The notes beneath the pieces are model-generated. The model saw only the letters and a program-made list of their open reading frames with translations, searched no databases and was not told the DNA's origin. The position numbers were made by a program, and so were the translations under genes. Positions 23,076-31,331 of a stretch of DNA of 64,000 nucleotides are shown here, in pieces. Origin of the DNA: Pseudonocardiaceae bacterium YIM PH 21723 (GTDB taxonomy: Bacteria > Actinomycetota > Actinomycetes > Mycobacteriales > Pseudonocardiaceae); contig QZFT01000038.1 in assembly GCA_003600225.1 (NCBI GenBank), positions 1 to 64,000 on the forward strand, in the 5' to 3' direction. The first letter of the stretch is position 1. Every line of letters starts with the position of its first letter.

Positions 23076-24544
23076 GATTCGGTTCGGTTCTGGTACAGCC
23101 AGATATGGTCGTGTTCGAACACAGACGGGTTCACGCCGAGCTCACCCCTGTCGGTCGCGGTGGTGAAGGCGGACCTGAGCCCGGGCTTCACGTCCCCGAT
23201 GTACAGCACGTTCTTCGCGGACTCCGGTGGCACACCGAAGTACCAGTAACCCCGGCTCGGGCTGTACGGCCTTGGTAGACCATGTGCTTCGCCGTAGACG
23301 TCCAGCGCGCTGGCCATCCAGTAGCTGCCGCCGATGATCGCGGTGTCCTGGCGGACCTCCGGCGGCAGTCCGTTGTAGACGCCTCCCACCTTGTCGGTCA
23401 CCTGCGGCCAGCCGAATTCGCCGAGGGTCAACGCGTCGAACACATTGCTCGGCTGGGCCTTGAACTCCTCGGCCGACTTCCACGGCGGGATGAACACGCA
23501 CGACATCACCAGCGATCCGACCATCGCGTACCGCCCCGCCGACCAGCGCCACGACCGGTGACCGAATCCCCGTTCCAGGTGGATCGCCCCCGCCGCCCAG
23601 CACACCGGCAGCAGGCCCATCACGTAGTAGGGCCGTCCGTTCACCAGCAGCACGAACACGGTGAGCAGGACGAAGGTCCAGCCGAGGAACCGGTATTCGC
23701 GAACCAGATCCGAGGCCAGCAACCGGGTCAGGCCGTAGACGAACAGCACCACGCCGGACACCAAGCCGGACATCAGCAACAGCAGCGGAACGAAGGTCAG
23801 CTGCCCGCCGATGTAGTCCTGCTCGATGGAGATCTGCTGGCCCATCGCGATCTGCGGCCAGTCATGCCGGGCCTGCCAGAGCAGCCCGGGGATCCAGGCG
23901 AGGATGGCGACCAGCGCGCCCAGGTACAGCGCCGGGCGACGCAGCATGTCCCGCGGCCCGAAGATCAGCACGCTGATGCCGAGCATCAGCCAGAACCCCG
24001 GGATCAGCCACTTCATCTGCAACGACAGCGCGGTCAGCACCCCGGCCCAGAACAGGTTCGCGTCGCGCCGGGTCCGCATCCAGCGCACCAGGAACAGGGT
24101 GATCCCGGTCCACAGTGGAATGTCCAGTGTGTTGGTGGACAGCAGGTGCGCGCCGCCGATCGCGGTGAGCGCGTAGGCGCCACCGGTCACCCATTGGGCC
24201 TGCCGGCCGCCGCCCATCTCCCTGGCCGTGAGCGCGGCCAGCCAGATGCCCGCCAGTTCCAGCAGCAGGGCCGGGAAACGCACCCACCACACCGACTGCG
24301 GCGCCAGGCCGTCCATGATGTGCGCCAGCAGCGGAGCCAGTGGGGGCTGGTCGGCATACCCCCAGTCCAGATGCCTGCCCGCCGAGACGAAGTAGATCTC
24401 GTCCCCGAAGTACCCGTACTTCCCGTTGGTCAGCCCGACCACCACGGCTACCACCGCGGTGATCAACGTCAGCGGTCCCCACGGCACCGGGGCGGGCTGT
24501 TCCACCGCCTGCCCCTCCATCGCCGCCGGTGCGGTGACACTCAT
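23036..24544 (-). CDS. GT39-like membrane glycosyltransferase, copy 2
   Basis: A 502-residue paralogue of its two neighbours with the same layout: a first helix (LTLITAVVAVVVGLTN), then YGYFGDEIYFVSAGRHLDWGYADQPP with the acidic catalytic pair, a hydrophobic core and a soluble end (YSPSRGYWYFGVPPESAKNVL). Its start (24544) has AGGGGGAG upstream, the same leader as copy 1, and 11 bases separate it from the copy 1 stop. Three copies in a row imply repeated local duplication; sequence differences are concentrated in the C-terminal domain, where acceptor choice may lie. Confidence 0.9.
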   Translation of the reverse strand: MSVTAPAAMEGQAVEQPAPVPWGPLTLITAVVAVVVGLTNGKYGYFGDEIYFVSAGRHLDWGYADQPPLAPLLAHIMDGLAPQSVWWVRFPALLLELAGIWLAALTAREMGGGRQAQWVTGGAYALTAIGGAHLLSTNTLDIPLWTGITLFLVRWMRTRRDANLFWAGVLTALSLQMKWLIPGFWLMLGISVLIFGPRDMLRRPALYLGALVAILAWIPGLLWQARHDWPQIAMGQQISIEQDYIGGQLTFVPLLLLMSGLVSGVVLFVYGLTRLLASDLVREYRFLGWTFVLLTVFVLLVNGRPYYVMGLLPVCWAAGAIHLERGFGHRSWRWSAGRYAMVGSLVMSCVFIPPWKSAEEFKAQPSNVFDALTLGEFGWPQVTDKVGGVYNGLPPEVRQDTAIIGGSYWMASALDVYGEAHGLPRPYSPSRGYWYFGVPPESAKNVLYIGDVKPGLRSAFTTATDRGELGVNPSVFEHDHIWLYQNRTESWSELWPQLKTLG

Positions 24545-24555
24545 CGAACTCCCCC

Positions 24556-26070
24556 TCAACCCAGCGTGTTCAGTTCCGGCCACAGCGTGGCCCAGGATTC
24601 CCGGCGGTTCTCGTATAGCAGGATGTGGTTGTCATCGAGCACGGACATCGGCAGGCCGATCGGTCCCTGGTCGGTGACCTTGGCGAACTTCGCCTTCAGC
24701 TTGTCACTGGGTAAGCCGAGCCACAGCACGTGCTTCGCCGATTCGGGTGGTGCGCCGAAGTACCAGTACCCCCGGTCGGGGCTGTACGCGGTCGGCAGTC
24801 CACGGGTCCGGCCGTAGAACTCCAGGGCGCTGGCCCCGAAGTAGCTGTCGGACAGGATCGCGGTCTGCTCCCGCTCCGCCGGTGGCAGCGCGCGGTAGGC
24901 CGCCGCCACCTTGTCGGTCAGCTCGGGCCATTCCAGCTCGGCCATCGGAATGAACATCGCCGCCCGCTCGGTGTCCGTCGCCGGAGGCTGGGTCAGCGGC
25001 TGCCACGGCGGGGTGAACACGCAGGTGCCGATGAGGGTCAACGCGACCGCGTACCGGCTCACCGACCAGCGCCACCACCGCTCACCGGCCCCTCGTTCGG
25101 CGTGCACCGCCCCCGCCGCCCAGCACACCGGGAGCAGTCCCATCAGGTACCACGGGTGCCCGTTCACCAGGATGACGAACGCGGTCAGCAGCACGAACGT
25201 CCAGCCGAAGAACCGGTACGGGCGCATCAGGCCGGAACCCAGCAACCGGGTCAGGCCGTAGACGAACAGGGTCAGGCCGGCCAGGATCCCGCACATCAGC
25301 AGGAACAGCGGCAGCAACGTCCACCGTCCGCCGACCGCATCCTGGTCATGGGCGATCTGCGCTCCCATCGCGATCTGCGGCCAGCCGTGGCTCGCCTGCC
25401 AGATCAGGCCCGGGACCCAGGCGGCGATCGCCACCGCGGCCCCCAGCCACAGGGCGGGACGTCCCAGCATCCGGCGTGGTCCGAACAGCAGCACGCTGAT
25501 CCCCAGCATCAGCCAGAACCCCGGGATCAGGAACTTCACCTGGAGCGACACGGCGGTCAGCACGCCCGCCCAGAACAGGTTCATGTCCCGCCGGGTCCGT
25601 ACCCAGCGCACCAGCAGCAGCGTGATCGCCGTCCACAGTGGAATGTCCAGTGCGTTGGTGGACAGCAGGTGCGCCCGGCCGATCGCGGTGATGGCGTAGG
25701 CGGCCGCGGTCATCCACTGCGCCCGGCCTCCGCCGCCCATCTCCCTGGCGATCAGCGCAGCCAGCCAGATCGCGGTCAGCTCGCCCAGCAGCACCGGGAA
25801 CCGCAGCCACCACAGCTGCCCGGGTGCGACCGTGTCCATCAGGTGGGCCAGCAGCGGCGCCATCGGCGGCTGGTCGGCATACCCCCAGTCCAGATGCCGT
25901 CCCGCGATGACGAAGTACAGCTCGTCGCCGAAATAACCACGTCTGCCGTTGGTCAGCCCGACCACGACCGCGACCAGCGCGGTGATCAGCGCGATCGGCC
26001 GCCAGCACACCGGGGCGAGCCGGTCCCCCACCGGCTCCGTCACCGGTTCTGCCTGCAGTGTCGTACTCAT
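24556..26070 (-). CDS. GT39-like membrane glycosyltransferase, copy 1
   Basis: A 504-residue member and the first gene of the operon. RRGYFGDELYFVIAGRHLDW carries the catalytic Asp-Glu; the conserved block WTAITLLLVRWVRTRRDMNLFWAG is shared with the other copies (in two parts), as is the C-terminal YSPDRGYWYFGAPPESAKHV. Start 26070 is preceded by GAGGGGGAGATTCG. The operon promoter lies in the 151-base region shared with the divergent sensor-kinase gene, next to a perfect 12-bp dyad. A role in decorating envelope glycans or glycoproteins is likely from the family; donor and acceptor are not known. Confidence 0.9.
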   Translation of the reverse strand: MSTTLQAEPVTEPVGDRLAPVCWRPIALITALVAVVVGLTNGRRGYFGDELYFVIAGRHLDWGYADQPPMAPLLAHLMDTVAPGQLWWLRFPVLLGELTAIWLAALIAREMGGGGRAQWMTAAAYAITAIGRAHLLSTNALDIPLWTAITLLLVRWVRTRRDMNLFWAGVLTAVSLQVKFLIPGFWLMLGISVLLFGPRRMLGRPALWLGAAVAIAAWVPGLIWQASHGWPQIAMGAQIAHDQDAVGGRWTLLPLFLLMCGILAGLTLFVYGLTRLLGSGLMRPYRFFGWTFVLLTAFVILVNGHPWYLMGLLPVCWAAGAVHAERGAGERWWRWSVSRYAVALTLIGTCVFTPPWQPLTQPPATDTERAAMFIPMAELEWPELTDKVAAAYRALPPAEREQTAILSDSYFGASALEFYGRTRGLPTAYSPDRGYWYFGAPPESAKHVLWLGLPSDKLKAKFAKVTDQGPIGLPMSVLDDNHILLYENRRESWATLWPELNTLG

Positions 26071-26154
26071 CGAATCTCCCCCTCGGATGGCACGGCACCA
26101 CCCTGACAGCGCGAGGCAGCCCTCCGGCAGCGGGCAAGGTCGGGAGTTGAACCG

Positions 26155-26193
26155 ACGAAAGTAGGGATCACCGCGCAGGCCCCCTACTTTCGT
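26155..26193. promoter_or_regulatory. Perfect 12-bp dyad between the GT39 operon and the two-component genes
   Basis: ACGAAAGTAGGG (26155-26166) and CCCTACTTTCGT (26182-26193) are perfectly complementary around a 15-base centre. The dyad ends 23 bases before the kinase GTG start and 85 bases before the GT39 start. An operator read by the response regulator encoded downstream is the most economical reading; a hairpin in the kinase mRNA leader is the alternative. Confidence 0.55.
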
Positions 26194-26221
26194 AGGTTCT
26201 CCCGGCGCGAGACCGGTGACC

Positions 26222-27415
26222 ATGGGTAGCGTGACCAGGGTGAACCGTCCGCTCTGGTCCAACAGGCACGATCTGCTGTTCGACATCGCCCTGACCCTGG
26301 GCACCATGGTCGCGCTGTACTTCATGCTGCGCGGGCTCGCCGGGCAGTACGGCTACCAGGGCATGGTGCTGCAGGAGTTCAACGCGGTGTTCCTGCTGAT
26401 CCGCCGCCGGTTCCCGCTGGTGCTGGGCGGGGTCACCCTCGCCTGCGACGTGGCGCTGCTGATCTCCGCGCGGACCGATCCGGCGCTGCTGCACTCCGCG
26501 ATCGGCCCCGGCGACCTGTGGATCACCCTGGCCACGCTGTTCGCCACCTACGCCGTCATGGTCTACGTGGACAACCGGCGGACCAGTGCGTTGCTGGTGA
26601 TCGCGTTCGTGCTGGTGGGCAGCCGGTTCGGGGTCACCGACCTGGGCACCGTGCTGGCCGGCCTGCTGATCCTGTTGACCATCGCGGGCATCGGCGCCTA
26701 TGTCCGCACGCTGACCGACCGCACGGAGCAGGCGATCGCCGAGCAACGGCTGCTCGCCGAGCGGGCCAGGGTGGACGAGCGGGTCCGGCTGGCCGGCGAG
26801 ATGCACGACGTGGTCACCCACCGGCTGAGCCTGATGGTGTTGCAGGCGGGTGCGTTGCGGGTCAGCAGCGCCGAACCCGCCGTCAAGGAGGCGGCCGAGG
26901 AGCTGCGCAGCCTGGGCAGTCAGGCCCTGGAGGAGCTGCGTGACCTGGTCGGCGTCTTACGCACCGACACCGGCGAACTGGAACTCTCCGAACCGGACGG
27001 CCACTGTCCGGATCTGTCCACTGTGGTCGCCGAGTCCGAATCCGTCGGCCTGCCGGTGGAACTCATCGAGGTGGGCAACCGGCAGTCGATCTCGCCGGTG
27101 GTCGGCCGCACCGCCTACCGGATCGTGCAGGAGGCACTGACCAACGTGCGCAAGCACGCACCGGGTGCCTCGACGAAGGTGGTGGTGCGCTACGCCGGCG
27201 ACCGGATGCGGCTGACCGTCACCAATGCCCGGGCCACCGAGCCGGTCGATCAGGATCTGGTGGCGACCGGATCGGGGACCGGGCTGCTCGGCCTGCGGCA
27301 GCGGGTGGAACTGGTGCACGGCACGTTCAAGGCCGAGCCGCTCACCGGCGGAGGCTTCGAGGTCAGTGCGATACTGCCCGCCTATGTACCGACGGGGGAC
27401 GGGGGTGCCGGGTGA
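26222..27415 (+). CDS. NarL-type sensor histidine kinase
   Basis: A 397-residue membrane kinase. The first ~155 residues hold about five hydrophobic segments with little extracellular loop. The HisKA_3 dimerisation helix follows (RVRLAGEMHDVVTHRLSL, phosphorylated H195), then a short HATPase domain (AYRIVQEALTNVRKHAPGA for the N box, GSGTGLLGLRQRVELVHG for the G boxes). Start is either this ATG or a GTG two codons upstream (26216). It overlaps the regulator gene by GTGA. The membrane-only sensor suggests detection of a signal in or at the membrane. Confidence 0.9.
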   Translation: MGSVTRVNRPLWSNRHDLLFDIALTLGTMVALYFMLRGLAGQYGYQGMVLQEFNAVFLLIRRRFPLVLGGVTLACDVALLISARTDPALLHSAIGPGDLWITLATLFATYAVMVYVDNRRTSALLVIAFVLVGSRFGVTDLGTVLAGLLILLTIAGIGAYVRTLTDRTEQAIAEQRLLAERARVDERVRLAGEMHDVVTHRLSLMVLQAGALRVSSAEPAVKEAAEELRSLGSQALEELRDLVGVLRTDTGELELSEPDGHCPDLSTVVAESESVGLPVELIEVGNRQSISPVVGRTAYRIVQEALTNVRKHAPGASTKVVVRYAGDRMRLTVTNARATEPVDQDLVATGSGTGLLGLRQRVELVHGTFKAEPLTGGGFEVSAILPAYVPTGDGGAG

Positions 27416-28062
27416 TCCACGTGGTCGTGGTGGACGACGAGGTCATGGTCTGTGCCCACCTGCGCACCATCCTGAACTCGGCGGCGGACATCGAGGTCGT
27501 CGACCAGGCGCACGACGGCGCGGCCGCGGTAGAGGCGGTGATCCGGCACCGCCCGCAGGTGGTGCTGATGGACCTGCGGATGCCAGGGGTCGACGGACTG
27601 ACCGCGATCGACCGGATAGCCCAGCTGCCGAACGCGCCCGCCGTCGTCGCGCTGACCACCTTCGACGCCGACCACTACGTGATCAGGGCGCTGCGCGCGG
27701 GCGCGGCCGGTTTCCTGGTGAAGTCGACCCCACCCGAGGACCTGATCGGCCTGGTCAGAGTGGCCGCCGACGGGCACACGGTGCTCTCCCCCGCCGCCGC
27801 CCGCAGGCTGGTCGCGGCCACCGGGCAGGAGCAGGCCGCCCGGGACCGCGCGACGGCCCAGGTCGCCACCCTCACCGACCGGGAGACCGAGGTCCTCACC
27901 TGCCTGGGCGAGGGCCTGTCCAACGCGCAGATCGCCGAGCGCCTGCACCTGTCCGAGGCGACGGTGAAGGGTTACGTGTCCCGGATGCTGGTCAAGCTGG
28001 ACTGCGCCAACCGCACCCAGATCGGCCTGCTCGCCTATCACGCCGGCCTCGTCACCCGCTGA
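27412..28062 (+). CDS. NarL/FixJ-type response regulator
   Basis: A 216-residue regulator. The receiver domain has acidic residues D8-D9, phospho-acceptor D54 (VLMDLRMPG) and the switch Thr/Lys regions (ALTTFD, FLVKST). The LuxR-type helix-turn-helix is at the C-terminus (LTDRETEVLTCLGEGLSNAQ, VKGYVSRMLVKL). It starts at a GTG overlapping the kinase stop. Its stop codon is the first part of a 21-bp perfect hairpin. The dyad upstream of the kinase is a candidate binding site. Confidence 0.93.
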   Translation: MIHVVVVDDEVMVCAHLRTILNSAADIEVVDQAHDGAAAVEAVIRHRPQVVLMDLRMPGVDGLTAIDRIAQLPNAPAVVALTTFDADHYVIRALRAGAAGFLVKSTPPEDLIGLVRVAADGHTVLSPAAARRLVAATGQEQAARDRATAQVATLTDRETEVLTCLGEGLSNAQIAERLHLSEATVKGYVSRMLVKLDCANRTQIGLLAYHAGLVTR

Positions 28063-28110
28063 GCCATTTCCATGGAAACTGCGCTCTTTGCAGTTTCCAT
28101 GGAAATGGCT
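28062..28110. terminator. Perfect 21-bp hairpin with TTCCATGGAA core
   Basis: Arms 28062-28082 and 28090-28110 pair perfectly with a 7-base loop. Each arm contains TTTCCATGGAAA, itself a palindrome. It lies between the response regulator and the convergent DUF427 gene, 12 bases from the latter stop, so it can act on both. The same TTCCATGGAA core forms the hairpin at 41239-41305. Confidence 0.8.
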
Positions 28111-28121
28111 CCCCTCCGCGG

Positions 28122-28715
28122 TCAGCCGACGGTGAGCTGGACCTTCTCGTTGTAGAAGCACACCAGGCCGGCGATGGGGTGCACGGCCGCGAGGGGAAAG
28201 TCGTAGGCCCAGGCGATGTCCGCCGGGCCACCGGCGACCGACCAGTAACCGCTGGTCACACCCTTGTACGGGCAGGCCGTCTCGGTGTCGCTGGCCGTCA
28301 GCTTGTCCCAGTGCACGCTGGTGCGCTCCAGGTAGTACCGGGTCGGCAGGCCGGTCTCGAAGACCATCACCGGGGCGGCCGACTCGGCCAGCAGCACACC
28401 GTCGTGCTCCACGCGCACCGGCCGGGAGGACCGCAGGGCGTCGACGCGGTGGTAGGGGTCGCGTGGATGGACGAAGACCTCCTCGTCCTCCTCGAACCAG
28501 CTGTCCATGTCCCGCCAGGCGAAGCGGAGGAGCCCGTCCTGGGTCGTCTGTGGTTCCGGTGCTCCGGCTCGGACGTCGCCTTCGGGGATGTAGTAGGCGG
28601 GGTAGTACTCCTTCTCCCAGACGTACCGGGCCCCAAGGGTGTCCAGTACGAGTTGCCCGCCTCGATAGGCGCGGATACGCCGCGGTACCGCTTCGCTGTG
28701 TCCCACAGGTTTCAT
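28122..28715 (-). CDS. DUF427 protein
   Basis: A 197-residue member of the DUF427 family, related to the C-terminal part of the 281-residue protein at 14.0-14.9 kb. Shared patterns are FAWRDMDSWFEEDEEV, HPRDPYHRVD, VFETGLPTRYYLE and TACPYKGVTSGYWSV. No membrane segment or signal peptide is present. The function is unknown. It is transcribed alone: a hairpin lies on each side. Confidence 0.85.
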   Translation of the reverse strand: MKPVGHSEAVPRRIRAYRGGQLVLDTLGARYVWEKEYYPAYYIPEGDVRAGAPEPQTTQDGLLRFAWRDMDSWFEEDEEVFVHPRDPYHRVDALRSSRPVRVEHDGVLLAESAAPVMVFETGLPTRYYLERTSVHWDKLTASDTETACPYKGVTSGYWSVAGGPADIAWAYDFPLAAVHPIAGLVCFYNEKVQLTVG

Positions 28716-28734
28716 GACCCCAGCCTAGTGAAAA

Positions 28735-28773
28735 GCGCGACTTTCCTCGCTGCGGAATCGAGGAAAGTCGCGC
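28735..28773. terminator. Perfect 15-bp hairpin
   Basis: GCGCGACTTTCCTCG (28735-28749) pairs perfectly with 28759-28773, loop of 9. It lies downstream of the DUF4360 gene (stop 28818) on the minus strand and just upstream of the DUF427 start, so it probably ends DUF4360 transcription. Confidence 0.65.
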
Positions 28774-28817
28774 CTGCCGGAATTCTCCCGGCGAGGAGAG
28801 GAATTCCTAATGTGGAA

Positions 28818-29489
28818 TTACCGCGGGCACTGCATCCAGGAGAAGTGGTACTCGGTGGAGATGCCGCCGTCCGTGGAGTCCATGGTGATGAAGCTCGTGG
28901 AGTTGGCGGTGTCGGAAGTCCCGCCTGCCACGCGCAGCTCGGAGTTGATGTTGAAGTTGCGCTCTTCCCCACAGGGTTTGTAGACGACCGCGGCGAGCTC
29001 GGTCTCATCGGTGGTCTGCCAGTTGTCCTCCAGCGCACCCTTGAAGCTGTGCGTCCGGTAGTCCGTGGCGGACATTCCCTGGAAGTAGTAGGTGGCCCGC
29101 TCGGTCGCGGTGGCGCCGGCCTGCAGCGAGGCGAAGCCCCGGTAGTCGACCTTGGAAACGCCGTAGGTGAAGCCACCCGGCACGTGTACCCGCAGGTTGA
29201 GCTGGCAGTTCTTGCGCATGTCCGTCGGCTTGCTGCCGACGCCGACCATCGCGGTGTAAGCGCTGTAGGTCACGGTGAAACTGGTGTTGTCATCGGACAC
29301 GGCGACCGCGGCGGTACCCGCCGGGCAACCGGATCCGTTCACGGTGACGACATCGATGACGATCTTGTCCGGCGGCGGGTTGCCGTTCGGGTAACCGGGC
29401 CAGGACCCGGCCGACGCCATCGGTGCGCTCACCAGTGATGCGGTCAGTAGCGAAACGGCCAGCAGCCTGGCCGCGAGCATGTTCAGCAT
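28818..29489 (-). CDS. Secreted DUF4360 protein
   Basis: A 223-residue preprotein with a signal peptide (residues 1-~26, ending MASA). The mature part matches DUF4360 in its landmarks: NGSGCPAGTAAVAVS near the start, a Cys in RKNCQLNLRVHVP, YYFQG, a FKGALEDNWQTTDE block, YKPCGEERNFNINSELRV and the final WMQCPR. Four cysteines suggest two disulfides. The family is secreted, found in actinobacteria and fungi, and has no established function. The start at 29489 is favoured by GGAGG at ideal spacing; an ATG two codons upstream is too close to it. A paralogue lies at 42.6-43.2 kb. Confidence 0.85.
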   Translation of the reverse strand: MLNMLAARLLAVSLLTASLVSAPMASAGSWPGYPNGNPPPDKIVIDVVTVNGSGCPAGTAAVAVSDDNTSFTVTYSAYTAMVGVGSKPTDMRKNCQLNLRVHVPGGFTYGVSKVDYRGFASLQAGATATERATYYFQGMSATDYRTHSFKGALEDNWQTTDETELAAVVYKPCGEERNFNINSELRVAGGTSDTANSTSFITMDSTDGGISTEYHFSWMQCPR

Positions 29490-29836
29490 GGGCATTTCCT
29501 CCAATACCTGAAAACATGTGAGGCATACCGTAGGCGGCCATTTCTGTCCCAATAAGGACTGAATGGAGCAACGAATTAAACGCAATTAACATAGGTTTGA
29601 AAAAGAGATTCCGATTCGACCTCTGCGTCGCGTCATAAACGCGGCCGGATCGTCTTTTCAGCTAGGCGCAGGGACGCGGACACCCACCGGAACCGCTGAC
29701 TCAGGGTGCCACAGCGGCCGGGCGCCCGCCCACCCGAGCTCTCATCGCACCGACGCGATACCCGCGCAGCGACAGGGCCCGGTTCCGGCCGCACTCCAGA
29801 ACGGAGGCGGCCGGAACCGGGCCCGGCACGCAGTGA
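29490..29836. other. Gap of 347 bases without a gene
   Basis: It holds the promoter of the DUF4360 gene (an AT-richer part at about 29510-29620, with GCAATTAACATAGG and similar) and the terminator hairpin of the neighbouring 144-aa gene at 29775-29824. I see no coding-like reading frame in it. Confidence 0.6.
29775..29824. terminator. Perfect 18-bp GC-rich hairpin
   Basis: GGGCCCGGTTCCGGCCGC (29775-29792) is perfectly complementary to 29807-29824 with a 14-base loop. It lies 12 bases downstream of the stop of the 144-aa secreted protein gene on the minus strand. Confidence 0.8.
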
Positions 29837-30271
29837 TCAGTGGTTCCAGTCGACAATCGCACCGAGCACGTTGATGGACTTGAATTTGATGGCCGGGGTC
29901 GCCAACGCATTACCCCAGGCCAATGGACCGCTCTGTCCCCGGGTACCCGCGCCGAATTCGGACCACTTCTCCGGGCCCGGATTGGTGCCGTCCTTATTGG
30001 TGTAGTGCTTCGCGGACGCGTGAATCGGACTCGCGTCCGACCGAGAGGTGTAGCTGTAGCCGACGGTCCAGCCCGGCGAGCCGAAGATGCTGGTGTTCGA
30101 CTGCGACACCGGCCCCCAGCCACCTCCGGGCGGGGCGTAGCCACTGCCGCCACCACCGGCGATGGCCGGCGGCGCGAATTCCGGCGCGGAATTCTCCGCA
30201 GCGGTGGCGGTACCGGCCAGCGACACCGCCAGCAATGCTCCAATGGACAATGCGACCATTGTCTTCTTCAT
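29837..30271 (-). CDS. Secreted 144-aa protein, envelope module copy A
   Basis: A 144-residue preprotein: signal peptide MKKTMVALSIGALLAVSLAG...ATAA, then a Gly/Pro-rich linker (GGGGSGYAPPGGGWGPVSQS) and a globular end (SIFGSPGWTVGYSY, HASAKHYTNKDGTNPGP, IKFKSINVLGAIVDWNH). There are no cysteines. I do not recognise the family. A paralogue of exactly the same length lies at 34465-34899 beside the second copy of the module, with near-identical termini. The start at 30271 opens the signal peptide and follows GGGGGAGAGC. Confidence 0.8.
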   Translation of the reverse strand: MKKTMVALSIGALLAVSLAGTATAAENSAPEFAPPAIAGGGGSGYAPPGGGWGPVSQSNTSIFGSPGWTVGYSYTSRSDASPIHASAKHYTNKDGTNPGPEKWSEFGAGTRGQSGPLAWGNALATPAIKFKSINVLGAIVDWNH

Positions 30272-30485
30272 GCTCTCCCCCAATTCGGGCGACGAGGTTC
30301 AATACGCCAATGACGCTAAACAGTGCGTCCGGATGGCGCAAACAACTCCATTCGACACCGAAATGAGAAAAGGAAACACATTTCGGGGAAACACGAATTC
30401 TCCCCGGCCGGAGGACGCGGGTACGCCTGCGGTGTCCCGCGAAGCGGTGAAAAGATCGACTTCAGCGGGTGGCCGGGCCTGCCCA

Positions 30486-30502
30486 TGCGGTACCAACACC
30501 CT
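30486..30502 (+). promoter_or_regulatory. Conserved TGCGGTACCAAC element before a leaderless-looking GTG
   Basis: TGCGGTACCAAC (30486-30497) recurs exactly at 33263-33274 before the paralogous gene. The distance to GTG is 5 bases here and 4 there, so the match is out of phase as protein and must be conserved as DNA. TACCAA could serve as a -10 box with transcription starting at or next to the GTG. Confidence 0.5.
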
Positions 30503-31276
30503 GTGCCAGAACCCGAAAGCATTGCATTCTTCCTGGTCCTAGCCCTGATGATGATCATCCTGCTGGCCGCGGTGGTCGGCGTGGCCATCTACAGCGGGCG
30601 CTCGGATCAGGCCAAGGAAGGCAAATTCAACAGCCAGGTGGTCACGATCACCGCAGGGCTGATCAGCGCGCTGTTCATGATGTCGCTGGTGTTCCTCGCC
30701 GCCACCTCGTGGCAGAACTCCACCCAGGCACGGCTGCGTACCTACACCGAGGCCGGCGCCATCGCGGAGATCTACGCGCTGGCCGCGCCGATCCCGGAAG
30801 AGCCCCGCGCCAAGATCCGCTCGCTGTCCAAGTCCTACCTCGAAGAGGTCAAGGGCGCCGAGTGGACCCTGCTCGCGGTCGGCGACCGCAGCGAGAAGGC
30901 GGGCGCGCAGCTGAGCAGCCTCCGGAACGAGATCATCGGCATCCAGGTGTCCGGTGACGCGGTGAAGACGGCCCGGGACCGGATGATGGACCGGGTCCGG
31001 GAGGCCACCGACGCCCGCCGGATGCGGATCAGTGACGCCGAGTCCACCCCGTCCACCTATCTGACGGTCCAGCTGCTGCTCAACGGCCTGCTGGTGATCG
31101 CCGTGCCGATGATCATCGGGTACACGATCAACCGGCGCAGCGTGATCATGCAGGCGTTGGTGGCGCTGTCCGTGGCGGTCGCGATCCTGGTCGTCACGGA
31201 TCTGACCCGGCCGTTCAGCGGCGTGGAGCGGGTGACTGCCACCGCGTACAGCCTGGCCCTGGATCAGATGCACTGA
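30503..31276 (+). CDS. DUF4239-like membrane protein, copy A
   Basis: A 257-residue membrane protein. A hydrophobic segment opens it (FFLVLALMMIILLAAVVGVA), then KEGKFNSQVVTITAGLISAL and a second segment, a long polar helical region (residues ~75-175, with RDRMMDRVREATDARRMRIS), and two to three C-terminal segments. This is the topology of DUF4239 (bestrophin-like) proteins, whose function is not established. Starting at GTG 30503 gives exactly the 257 residues of the paralogue started at its equivalent GTG; ATG 30485 is the alternative. It is convergent with the surface protein gene across a 17-bp perfect hairpin. Confidence 0.75.
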   Translation: MPEPESIAFFLVLALMMIILLAAVVGVAIYSGRSDQAKEGKFNSQVVTITAGLISALFMMSLVFLAATSWQNSTQARLRTYTEAGAIAEIYALAAPIPEEPRAKIRSLSKSYLEEVKGAEWTLLAVGDRSEKAGAQLSSLRNEIIGIQVSGDAVKTARDRMMDRVREATDARRMRISDAESTPSTYLTVQLLLNGLLVIAVPMIIGYTINRRSVIMQALVALSVAVAILVVTDLTRPFSGVERVTATAYSLALDQMH

Positions 31277-31281
31277 CCGCC

Positions 31282-31324
31282 GATGGACGCCATCGAGCAC
31301 CCGATGCGCTCGATGGCGTCCATC
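31282..31324. terminator. Perfect 17-bp hairpin between convergent genes
   Basis: GATGGACGCCATCGAGC (31282-31298) is perfectly complementary to 31308-31324, loop of 9. It lies between the stops of the DUF4239-like gene and the surface protein gene and can end transcription both ways. Confidence 0.8.
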
Positions 31325-31331
31325 CGATTTC

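Noticed and set aside
28062-28110. Short repeated peptide FHGNC...FHGNG in a forward frame
   Set aside because: It is simply the two arms of the TTCCATGGAA hairpin read as codons.
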